This document shows positions 9,186 to 17,194 of a stretch of 64,000 nt of DNA, in pieces; position 1 is the stretch's first letter, and every line of letters begins with the position of its first letter. Source of the DNA: Natrialba magadii ATCC 43099 (GTDB lineage: Archaea > Halobacteriota > Halobacteria > Halobacteriales > Natrialbaceae); NCBI RefSeq assembly GCF_000025625.1, contig NC_013922.1:3658001-3722000 (forward strand), in the 5' to 3' direction. The position numbers and the translations under genes are program-made. The notes under the pieces are model-generated. The model was not told where the DNA came from. It saw only the letters and a program-made list of their open reading frames with translations, and made no database searches.

Positions 9186-10037
9186 ATGGTTCAACCGATG
9201 CGACGGCGAAAATACCTCACTGGGATTTCATCAATTGCGACCGCCGGAATCGCAGGCTGTGCGGGACACACCCCGACGGACGACGATCAGTCAGCACCCG
9301 GCATCGGCGGGCGCAGCGATACTGACATCGATGTCGATATCGTTGCCGAAACGCAGTTCGAGGACGATCTGACGCCGCTTTGCGGAGCCGGCGAACCGCT
9401 CCCAGCGAGCGTCGACGGTGCGAACGCGGCCTTCGTGACCCATCACGAGTTCGTCCACGATCACGAGCGCGGGCACTACGGCGTTCGTGGCCGAATTGAG
9501 CCGGGAGATTCCGAAGAATCCGGAGCTGACGGAGCGCCCAGATTACGCGGAAACGTTCCCAGCGTCCGGGTAACGTTTTCCGACGGTTCGACCGCTTCGG
9601 AGCGCATCTACGGTCTCGAGTCGGACGAATCGTACGCGTTCACGGTTGTAACAGCAGCAGGTGACCTCGACGACATCGAGTCGTACGAGCTCACCGTTCC
9701 CGATGGTGAAACTGCTGACATCGGACACGTCCCGGCGGCATACGCGACAATCGACGACGAGCAGTGGGGACAGATCGGAATCCACGACAGCGACGCCGTC
9801 TACGGCTGCGTCGCATCCGTGAGGAACGACCATAACCGGCCCGTGGAACTGTATCCGCGATACAAGGCGTTTTTCGACGAGGCGACGGTCGCAGCCAGCG
9901 GCACAGCCATCGGGTCGAGCCTCGTTCTCGATCCGAATGAGACGCAGACGGTCTCATTCCCGTACCGACGGTGCAATCCGGGTGCAGTCGTCTCCGTCGA
10001 CACCTGGCTCGAATGGTCGACGATGCTGTATCCGTGA
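9186..10037 (+). CDS. Tat-exported lipoprotein of unknown function
   Basis: 283 residues. The N-terminus MRRRKYLTGISSIATAGIAG followed by Cys is a twin-arginine signal with a lipobox, so the mature protein should be membrane-anchored outside the cell. The body is acidic and beta-rich, with Cys in SDAVYGCVASVRN and YRRCNPGA. The second half (a conserved-looking ETQTVSFPY near the end) is reminiscent of FxLYD-type or other immunoglobulin-like extracellular domains, but I do not assign a family. A second ATG four codons in (9198) would start exactly at MRRRKY and is equally plausible. Confidence 0.7.
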   Translation: MVQPMRRRKYLTGISSIATAGIAGCAGHTPTDDDQSAPGIGGRSDTDIDVDIVAETQFEDDLTPLCGAGEPLPASVDGANAAFVTHHEFVHDHERGHYGVRGRIEPGDSEESGADGAPRLRGNVPSVRVTFSDGSTASERIYGLESDESYAFTVVTAAGDLDDIESYELTVPDGETADIGHVPAAYATIDDEQWGQIGIHDSDAVYGCVASVRNDHNRPVELYPRYKAFFDEATVAASGTAIGSSLVLDPNETQTVSFPYRRCNPGAVVSVDTWLEWSTMLYP

Positions 10038-10190
10038 CTGGCCAGCGCCCGAGGCGTCGCGAGTTGGCCCCAACTCGAGTCCCGCCCCAGCGACACCAAT
10101 GACTCACCGCTCGCCGGTCGCCCGATCCGGTATCGGAGTTCGACGACCTCGCTTTCGCGCGTCGTCGTCTCGAGCCACGAGAGGCCCCGC

Positions 10191-11369
10191 TCAGACCACG
10201 TTCCGCTCCGTGCGCTCGGCGGCCGCTCCATCACCGTCGTCCTGATCGAAACGGGTACTCGAGAGCGACTCGATATCGAGCAGTGAGGGCTCGCCCTCGA
10301 GGGCTAGTTCGGCGACGAGTTGACCGAGTGCGGGCGCGTGTTGGAAGCCGTGTCCGGAGAAGCCAGCGGCCGTAATGAAGCCCGGAATCGTCTCCTCGAC
10401 GATGGCGTTATCGTCGGGCGTGACGGCGTACAGGCCGGCCCAACCACGCTTGATGGCGGATTCGGGGCCGAAGTAGCTGGTCCAGTCGGCAGCAGCCTCG
10501 AGGGCGTCGATCGCCCACTCGAAGTCCATCGAACGGGTGTAGCCATCGGGATCGCGGGCGGGGTCCGTCTCGGCGAAGTGGCCGCCGACGAGTGCGTCGC
10601 CGTTACGCTCTGGACGGAAGTACGACCCTTGATCGAGGTCGATGGTGAGCGGGTCTGTCTCCGGAACCTGTGTCTCCGGCTCGGCAATGGCAATCTGGCG
10701 ACGTTTCGGCGTGATTGGCAAGACGACGTCCGCCATCGCAGCGGCCTCGCGCGCCCACGGGCCAGCGGCGTTGACGACGGCGTCAGCCTCGAGCCGTTCG
10801 TCAGGCGTTTCGACACCTATCACGCGCGGTTCACCGCCCGAGTCGTCACGGAGCACGTCGACGACGGGTGTCTTCGTTCGTACGTCAGCGCCCGCCTCTG
10901 CAGCGGCCTGCGAGTATGCCTGCAGTGCGAGATGGGGGTCGGCGAAGCCGTCGGTCGGCGAGTACGTCGCGGCGACAAATTTGTCTGCGTCGATACCCGG
11001 ACAGTGCTCCTGTGCGTCCTCGGGGTCCAGAATCTCGCTCGGCACGCCGCAGTCGTTCTGCATCGCGACGGTGTCCTCGAAGGCTGCTGCGGTCTCCTCG
11101 CTGCGCGCGAGAAAGAGGTAGCCGTTCTTCCGGTAGTCAATCTCCGTTCCGAAGCGTTCGTCGAACTCGTCCCAGACGCGCATGCTCTCGCGGGAGAGTT
11201 CGACGTTGATCGGCGTCGAGAACTGCGCACGGATACCCCCCGCGGCGCGCTCCGTGCTTCCAGAACCGATTGACCCCTTCTCGCAAACGGTCACGTCAGC
11301 GCCACGCTCTGCCAGTTCGTAGGCACTTGCGAGACCGACGATCCCACCACCGATAACGACGACGTTCAT
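10191..11369 (-). CDS. FAD-dependent amino acid oxidoreductase (DAO / sarcosine oxidase beta family)
   Basis: 392 residues. The N-terminal dinucleotide motif MNVVVIGGGIVGLASAYELA, the following DVTVCEKGSIGSGSTERAAG (ribose and substrate loop) and the C-terminal GFITAAGFSGHGFQHAPALG define a DAO-type flavoprotein related to the sarcosine oxidase beta subunit and proline/glycine dehydrogenases. The family oxidises secondary or D-amino acids. The start at 11369 puts the FAD motif at the N-terminus. It lies 154 bp downstream of a second DAO-family gene in the same direction; an ornithine cyclodeaminase homologue is divergent beyond that. Together these suggest degradation of an amino or imino acid. 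Confidence 0.85.
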   Translation of the reverse strand: MNVVVIGGGIVGLASAYELAERGADVTVCEKGSIGSGSTERAAGGIRAQFSTPINVELSRESMRVWDEFDERFGTEIDYRKNGYLFLARSEETAAAFEDTVAMQNDCGVPSEILDPEDAQEHCPGIDADKFVAATYSPTDGFADPHLALQAYSQAAAEAGADVRTKTPVVDVLRDDSGGEPRVIGVETPDERLEADAVVNAAGPWAREAAAMADVVLPITPKRRQIAIAEPETQVPETDPLTIDLDQGSYFRPERNGDALVGGHFAETDPARDPDGYTRSMDFEWAIDALEAAADWTSYFGPESAIKRGWAGLYAVTPDDNAIVEETIPGFITAAGFSGHGFQHAPALGQLVAELALEGEPSLLDIESLSSTRFDQDDGDGAAAERTERNVV

Positions 11370-11523
11370 GTGGTGTCCAAACACACCACGACGAATAAGG
11401 ATTCGCTCCCCCGGCTGGCACTGCAGGGCGATGAGTCGCCAGCGGACACTGCTCGCCCACCGACGGTGACGCGCTCCGGGCTGGATGAGAAACGCACTCA
11501 TCACGCGCCGGCAGCGAGTCCGG

Positions 11524-12708
11524 TCAGAACCGATCTGGACCGACCTGCTCTCGATGCTCGCTATCCAACCCGCCAGCAACCGCGTCGGCAACGAGGTCGG
11601 CCACCGCCGGCGCGAGCGTGATCCCAAGTCCCGTCAGCCCACAGGCGACGACGAAGCCAGACACGTCCGTCTCGCCGACGATCGGCCGGCCGTCCGGCGT
11701 TACTGTTCGGTAGCCAACCCACTCCTCAGTGATTGTCGCGTCGTCAAACCCCGACACGAGGCTGGCGGTACCGGGTGCACCGTTTCGAAACGAATCGGAA
11801 AGATCGCGCTTGTGTAACTCGAGTACACTCCCCTCAGCGTACCCGGTGTTGAACTCGCCGACGACGGCGCGACGCGGTGCTTTCGAGCCGTTTGCAGCGC
11901 CGGGTCTAACGTAGCGCTTTGACTCGAGGATGGTGAACGGGGTGGCGTTGGAGTTGGAGTTTGTGTTGGACTGGGTGGAATCGGCGCGCTGGGACGCGGC
12001 GGCGGGGCACTCGAGTTCGGCCATCGGGCCGACGGTGTGGGCGAGTGGAAGCGAGACGCCGACCGTGTTGTTCAGCTGTGGTGCCCAGGGGCCGGCGGCG
12101 TTGATGACAGTGTCGGCGTCGATCCGGCCGGTGTCGGTCTCGACAGCACGAACAGTTCCGTTTCGCGTTCGAATAGCAGTGACTTCGACACCGGTTCGAA
12201 CGTCGACACCGGCCTCACGGGCACAGTCTGCGAACCAGGATGCGACGGCGGCCGGATTGCATCGCCTGTCCGCCGTAGTGTGTAGCCCGCCAGCGAACGC
12301 ACCAGGATCTCGACTGTCGTCGAAATTCGACGTGTCAATGCCGTACTCGGCGAGTTCGTCGGGCGTTCGGAACGTGGCATCGACACCGTGGTCGGCGAGC
12401 GTCGCCGCGGAGCGCTCGAGACGTTCAGCGTACGCCGCCGTTTCGGCGAGATAGAGTGTTCCGATCCGTTCAGCCTCGAGGCCACTCTCTTCGAACAGTC
12501 GCTGGTAAGCCGCCCAGGCGCGGTTCCGGAGCGCCACGTCGAACGGTGTCGGCTCGACCGCAGCGCGCATGAGCATTCCCGCAGAGGCAGCCGTCGTGTC
12601 GGTTCCGATCTCGTCGCGCTCGACGAGCGTGACGTCGTGGTCCGTCTGGCCAAGCCGCGCGGCGGTCGCGGTACCGATAATGCCGCCGCCGACGATGACG
12701 AGTTTCAT
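11524..12708 (-). CDS. FAD-dependent amino acid oxidoreductase (DAO family), second copy
   Basis: 394 residues with MKLVIVGGGIIGTATAARLG at the N-terminus, TLVERDEIGTDTTAASAGML as the next flavin/substrate loop, and GFVVACGLTGLGITLAPAVA near the end. It is a glycine oxidase/DadA-like member and only distantly similar to the neighbouring copy, so the pair is not a recent duplication. At about residues 248-258 an Asn/Ser/Thr repeat (SNTNSNSN) interrupts the domain where relatives have a short loop. It is transcribed divergently from the ornithine cyclodeaminase homologue, 132 bp apart. Confidence 0.85.
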   Translation of the reverse strand: MKLVIVGGGIIGTATAARLGQTDHDVTLVERDEIGTDTTAASAGMLMRAAVEPTPFDVALRNRAWAAYQRLFEESGLEAERIGTLYLAETAAYAERLERSAATLADHGVDATFRTPDELAEYGIDTSNFDDSRDPGAFAGGLHTTADRRCNPAAVASWFADCAREAGVDVRTGVEVTAIRTRNGTVRAVETDTGRIDADTVINAAGPWAPQLNNTVGVSLPLAHTVGPMAELECPAAASQRADSTQSNTNSNSNATPFTILESKRYVRPGAANGSKAPRRAVVGEFNTGYAEGSVLELHKRDLSDSFRNGAPGTASLVSGFDDATITEEWVGYRTVTPDGRPIVGETDVSGFVVACGLTGLGITLAPAVADLVADAVAGGLDSEHREQVGPDRF

Positions 12709-12840
12709 GGGGAACTATACCACGGCATTGGTGAAACGCGCTTCTATTCCGGTGAACTCGTCGAGCGTGTGGGCGCGACGGGGTGACCCCATCGGTCCGA
12801 CATACACTGAAGTAGTCACCGAACAATGCACCGGTATACC

Positions 12841-13827
12841 ATGGTTCGTGTTCTCTCTGCCGACGACGTGGAAGCGGTCCTCGAAATCGACGACCTCCTG
12901 CCGGTCATCGCCGAAGCGTTCGAAAAGCAACACGCTGGCGCAGTTGAACGACCCGACCGTCCGCACTACCCGATCGGCACCGGTCTCGACGCCGACGCGC
13001 CCAAGGAGCCAACCGGCACAGGGCTCTGCATGCCCGCCTACATCCACGGCGCGAACTACGCCGCGACGAAACTCGTCGCCGTCTGCGAGGACAACGCCGA
13101 CCGGGACCTGCCGACGGTCACCGCACAGCTCTCGCTAACCGATGCCGAAACCGGTCAGCCCGTTGGCTACCTCTCCGCCAACCGAATTACCAGCGCCCGC
13201 ACCGGCTGTATCGGCGGCCTCGCCGCACGCGAACTCGCCGCCGACGGCCCCATCGACCTCGGCGTCATCGGTGCCGGCACGCAGGCCCGCTGGCAAACCC
13301 GGGCCATTGCCGCCGCAACGGGCGACGCACTCGAGTCCATTCGCGTCTACTCGCCGAGTGAGTCGCGGGTCGCCTGTGCGAACGACCTCGAGGCGGAGTT
13401 GGGCGTTCCCGCGGAACCGGTCTCGAGTCCGCGCGAGGCGGTGTCGGACGCGTCGGTGGTCGTGACGGGGACGACGAGCACGGAGCCAGTGTTCCCGGGT
13501 GACGAACTCGGGCCGGGGACGCTCGTGATCGCCGTTGGGGCGTACACACCGGAGATGCGGGAGTTGGACGACGAGACGGTCGAGAGTGCGGATCGGATCA
13601 TCGGTGACGTACCCGACGAGGCGGCAGCAACAGGTGATCTGCGTGGGCATCCGGATCGGGAAATTGAACCGTTCGGGGCCGTCCTTGCAGGAGAGACTGG
13701 CCGACAGCACGACGACGAGCGACTCGTCATGAAGAGTGTGGGATCGGCGGTGCTCGACGCCGCGAGCGCCGAGATGATCTTCGAACAGGCGGCTTCGGAG
13801 GAGGTTGGGACGACGGTCCCGTTGTAG
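12841..13827 (+). CDS. ornithine cyclodeaminase / mu-crystallin family protein
   Basis: 328 residues. The catalytic Lys region GANYAATKLVAV, the Arg-bearing SANRITSARTGCIGGLAA and the Rossmann motif GVIGAGTQARWQTRAI match the OCD/mu-crystallin family. Members include ornithine cyclodeaminase, alanine dehydrogenase (the Archaeoglobus type), ketimine reductase and delta1-pyrroline-2-carboxylate reductase, so the exact reaction is open. The ATG at 12841 (MVRVLSADDVEAV) matches the usual family start; five extra codons upstream are unlikely. The context with two DAO-type enzymes favours a reductase acting on a cyclic imine or an amino acid catabolic step. Confidence 0.85.
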   Translation: MVRVLSADDVEAVLEIDDLLPVIAEAFEKQHAGAVERPDRPHYPIGTGLDADAPKEPTGTGLCMPAYIHGANYAATKLVAVCEDNADRDLPTVTAQLSLTDAETGQPVGYLSANRITSARTGCIGGLAARELAADGPIDLGVIGAGTQARWQTRAIAAATGDALESIRVYSPSESRVACANDLEAELGVPAEPVSSPREAVSDASVVVTGTTSTEPVFPGDELGPGTLVIAVGAYTPEMRELDDETVESADRIIGDVPDEAAATGDLRGHPDREIEPFGAVLAGETGRQHDDERLVMKSVGSAVLDAASAEMIFEQAASEEVGTTVPL

Positions 13828-14084
13828 ATTGTCTGGTGGCTGACGGCTGATCGGCGCTGAACTGACACTGAACCGACACTGAACCGACACTGATCGAGAT
13901 GCAAACACAGAACCGGGAGGACTCGAAATCATGACAGCAACAACGAGTTCAAACGAATGAACACTCGGCGTACGACGTACCAGACGGTGGTCCGCGGCCG
14001 CGACACTGAAATAGGGGCTTCGATAACTACTGCTAGAGTTGTTGAGAATGGGTAGGACGTGTGTTGATTCCTTGGGAAGGGAAT

Positions 14085-14137
<53 letters not shown>

Positions 14138-14178
14138 AAGTCGGTAGCCACTCTGGAACGGCTGATCAATCAAGGTGA

Positions 14179-16233
14179 GTGGACGTGACACTTCGCTCCG
14201 TTCCGGTCGTCGACCGGATTACGGACGCCTTCTTCGCGCTCGATACGGACTTTCGGTTTACGTACCTCAACGACCGCGCGGAGACGCTTCTCGAGCGCTC
14301 CCGTACGGACCTGATCGGCCGTGTCATGTGGGACGAGTTTCCACAGACCGTCGAAACGCAGTTCCCCGACGGCTTTCACCGTGCAATGGAGAAACAGGTC
14401 TCCGTCTCGTTCGACATCTACCACGCTCGACTCGAGACGTGGTTCGAAACGACGGCCTACCCCTCCGAAGGCGGACTCTCGGTGTACATGCGAGACGTCA
14501 CCGAACGCAAGGAACAGGAGCGCGTGATCGCACAGCATGCCGCCGTTGTAGAGGCCATCTCCGATGCCATCATCACGCTCAATCGCAACCGCGAAATTGT
14601 CTCGGTCAACGAGGCCATGGAGTCGTTCCTCGGCGTCGACCGCACGGAACTGATCGGCGAACACGTCGAAATCGTTCCCGAACTGGCCGAAATCGGCGAC
14701 GAACACGCAGTCGAGATGGGCCGCGCCATCACTGACGTTGACATCGGAACCGCCGACACGCGCCACGTCGAGGTCCCGTTCACCGATGCCCAGGGAACGG
14801 ACCGAATGGGCGAATTCCGTTTCGTCCCAATCGAAGACAACAACGCGACCGTCGCCGGCGTCATGCGCGACATCACCGATCAGTACGAGTACGAACGGAT
14901 CGCTGCCTCACTGCACGAGATTACGCGCTGGCTACTCGAGTCCGACGATCCCGAGGAGATCTGTTCGATTGCGGTCCACGCCGGCAGCGACCTGCTCAAT
15001 CTGCCGATCAGCGGAATCTGGCTGCTGGACGAGGAGCAAGGGTATCTCGACCCTGTCGCCGGAACGGCTGGTGCGTACGAGGAGTTCGGCGGCCTCCCGC
15101 GATTCAACCCGCCACAGGGGCTCATCTGGGATGTCTTCGAGGCTGGCGAAGTCGAACGCTTCGATGACCTGAGTGAAGTCGATGGGCTGTACAACGACGA
15201 GACGCCGTTGCAGTCAGAAGTCATCGCGCCCATCGGTACTCACGGCGTCCTGATGACCGGCTCGCTACAGCCGGATCGATTCGACGAAACTGACGTCGAA
15301 CTGCTCTCGACGCTGGTCGAAAACACCCGGGCGGCGCTCGACCGCGCCGACCGCGAGCAACTCCTGCGCGAGCGCACGAGCGACCTCGAGCGCCAGACCG
15401 AACGCCTCGAAGGAATCGCGGACGTGCTCTCGACAGATCTCAAACGACAGCTCGATGCTGTCGCCGACGCACTCGAGGACGAACGTGCACAGACAGGGGT
15501 TGGGAGCAGTACTGAGGGAGAGGCTACCACTAGCATCAATATCGACACCAAACCCGACACCGACACCGACACCAACACCAACACCAACAGCGGCAACAAC
15601 GACGATGTCTGGGAGTTTCCACTCGCCGAAGACTCCGTCACAACCATGCTCGACCGGACGGAGCGACTCGTCGACGACGTGCGAGAATTCGCCCGGAACG
15701 CGACCGCCGTCGGCCCGCGAAACCGGATCCTTCTCGAGCAGGCAGTCAACACGGCAGCAGCGACATCGCGACTCGACGCAGACGCAGTGAAACTCGAACA
15801 GCCGGCCGTGCTTCGTGCGGACGCCGAACGCTTCACTCGGCTTCTCGAAACCGCGTTCGACGATATTGCTGATCGCATCGACGAACAGGAGACAGCCGCC
15901 TCCAACGAGACCGTCGTCCAAATCGACTTGCTCGGCGTTTCGCCGGACGAACAGTCGACACACGACCAGCAACAGGCGGTTATCGGAACCGAATCGACCG
16001 ACCGATCGCGTGGGTTTGCACTGGTCGACACCGCCGCGTTGGCACCGACCGATCCGGCAGATCGGATCTTCGACACCGAATCAGACCCCACGGAGTCCGA
16101 AACAGTCGATGGACTGGGCCTCGCGCTCGTCCGCGCGATTGCGAACGCACACGATTGGACGCTCTCGATCGACTCTGCCGAGAACGGCACTCGCATCGAG
16201 ATTCAGGACGTAACGACACTCGAACCACTGTAG
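14179..16233 (+). CDS. PAS-PAS-GAF signalling protein with a degenerate histidine-kinase core
   Basis: 684 residues, GTG start. Order: PAS at about 10-112 (FFALDTDFRFTYLNDRAE), PAS at about 120-230 (ISDAIITLNRNREIVSVNEA), GAF at about 240-390 (VHAGSDLLNLPISGIWLLDE), then a region aligning to a haloarchaeal HisKA-HATPase. The phosphoacceptor motif that normally reads S-H-D-L is S-T-D-L here (Thr419), the N-box asparagines are replaced (Thr558, Asp562), and the G1 glycines are lost (VDTAALAP in place of a D-x-G-P-G-I-P type motif); only the G2 motif GLGLALVRAIANAH remains. A (DT)n(NT)n tract sits at about 459-471. It should bind signals but probably not phosphorylate. It faces the HalX regulator tail to tail. 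Confidence 0.8.
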   Translation: MDVTLRSVPVVDRITDAFFALDTDFRFTYLNDRAETLLERSRTDLIGRVMWDEFPQTVETQFPDGFHRAMEKQVSVSFDIYHARLETWFETTAYPSEGGLSVYMRDVTERKEQERVIAQHAAVVEAISDAIITLNRNREIVSVNEAMESFLGVDRTELIGEHVEIVPELAEIGDEHAVEMGRAITDVDIGTADTRHVEVPFTDAQGTDRMGEFRFVPIEDNNATVAGVMRDITDQYEYERIAASLHEITRWLLESDDPEEICSIAVHAGSDLLNLPISGIWLLDEEQGYLDPVAGTAGAYEEFGGLPRFNPPQGLIWDVFEAGEVERFDDLSEVDGLYNDETPLQSEVIAPIGTHGVLMTGSLQPDRFDETDVELLSTLVENTRAALDRADREQLLRERTSDLERQTERLEGIADVLSTDLKRQLDAVADALEDERAQTGVGSSTEGEATTSINIDTKPDTDTDTNTNTNSGNNDDVWEFPLAEDSVTTMLDRTERLVDDVREFARNATAVGPRNRILLEQAVNTAAATSRLDADAVKLEQPAVLRADAERFTRLLETAFDDIADRIDEQETAASNETVVQIDLLGVSPDEQSTHDQQQAVIGTESTDRSRGFALVDTAALAPTDPADRIFDTESDPTESETVDGLGLALVRAIANAHDWTLSIDSAENGTRIEIQDVTTLEPL

Positions 16234-16291
16234 TTGGCTTCTCGTTTTGACCCGCAGCGTCGACAGTACCAGAAACAGCGGAAAGAGCAGA

Positions 16292-17041
16292 CTAGGTGTC
16301 GGTCGGCTCCGCAGCTTCGCTCGACCGATCATCGGTCACCGATCCGTCGTCACCACTATCCTCAGTCATCACTTCGTCACCAACATTGCCCTCAGTCGTC
16401 GTTCCATCATCAACACCGCCCTCAGTCGTCGTTCCATCACCAACATCTCCCCCAGTCGCTGCGTTCAACTCCCGAGACAGCGCCCCATCATCGTCCGCCT
16501 CGAGTTCGTTCGCTTCGATCGCATCCGCAACCACGTCCGACAGCTGCACCCGTGACCCCGCCAGTCGATCCTCGAGCCTCGCATACTCCTCGCTCTCGAC
16601 GAGTTCTGCGGTCGCTTTCTCGGTATCGAGTAACGCCTTCTTCTCTGCGAGCGTACAGAACTCACGAAGCTCCTCGTCGTACGTTGTCCGAACCTCGAGT
16701 CGCTCGACTGCCTGCAACAACTCGTCCTTCGACACCGGCTTGACGAGATAATCGTCGAATCCCATGTCGACAATATCGAAATCCGGCTCGACCGCAGTCA
16801 CCATCGCAACACGACAGTCCACCTCGCGCTCGCCGATCGTCTCCAGCACGGCATCACCCGAGAGTTCGGGCATCCGCCGATCGAGCAACACGACATCGAC
16901 CGACTCGTCGATCAACTCGAGTGCCTCGGAGCCGTTCGAGGCCGTCTTCGTGTCGTACTCGTCGCCGAGCCAGACGGTGTAGAGATTTGCAAGATCGGGT
17001 TCATCCTCAACGATCAGAATGGTCGGGGTGTCGGTAGCCAT
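16292..17041 (-). CDS. HalX-type response regulator
   Basis: 249 residues. The receiver domain is intact: acidic pocket in LIVEDEPDL, phosphoacceptor Asp54 in VVLLDRRMPELSG and Lys101 in DYLVKPVSK. It is followed by the HalX helical domain (LREFCTLAEKKALLDTEK), an output module known almost only from haloarchaea and of unknown biochemical action. The last 60 residues are a repetitive acidic tail with two 10-residue copies built on TTTEG. Convergent with the PAS-PAS-GAF gene, 58 bp apart, which makes that protein a likely partner even though its kinase core looks inactive. Confidence 0.9.
   Translation of the reverse strand: MATDTPTILIVEDEPDLANLYTVWLGDEYDTKTASNGSEALELIDESVDVVLLDRRMPELSGDAVLETIGEREVDCRVAMVTAVEPDFDIVDMGFDDYLVKPVSKDELLQAVERLEVRTTYDEELREFCTLAEKKALLDTEKATAELVESEEYARLEDRLAGSRVQLSDVVADAIEANELEADDDGALSRELNAATGGDVGDGTTTEGGVDDGTTTEGNVGDEVMTEDSGDDGSVTDDRSSEAAEPTDT
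16388..16447. repeat. 30-bp direct repeat inside the HalX gene, two copies
   Basis: Two adjacent 30-bp units starting GCCCTCAGTCGTCGTTCCAT differ at two positions (near their ends). They encode the duplicated ten-residue block in the acidic tail of the response regulator, so copy-number change would keep the reading frame. Confidence 0.8.
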
Positions 17042-17194
17042 GAAGCGAAATCCTCCAATGTGTCGTCAGGGAACGACAGGGTTCGTCATGGCAGTTGAAC
17101 TGAGAATATATCAACATACCGGGAGCAGATTCGAGTCAGGACAGGAATCGGCGACACGGTCCGATCGCAGCGACACACGACGCTGCGTGTCGCC

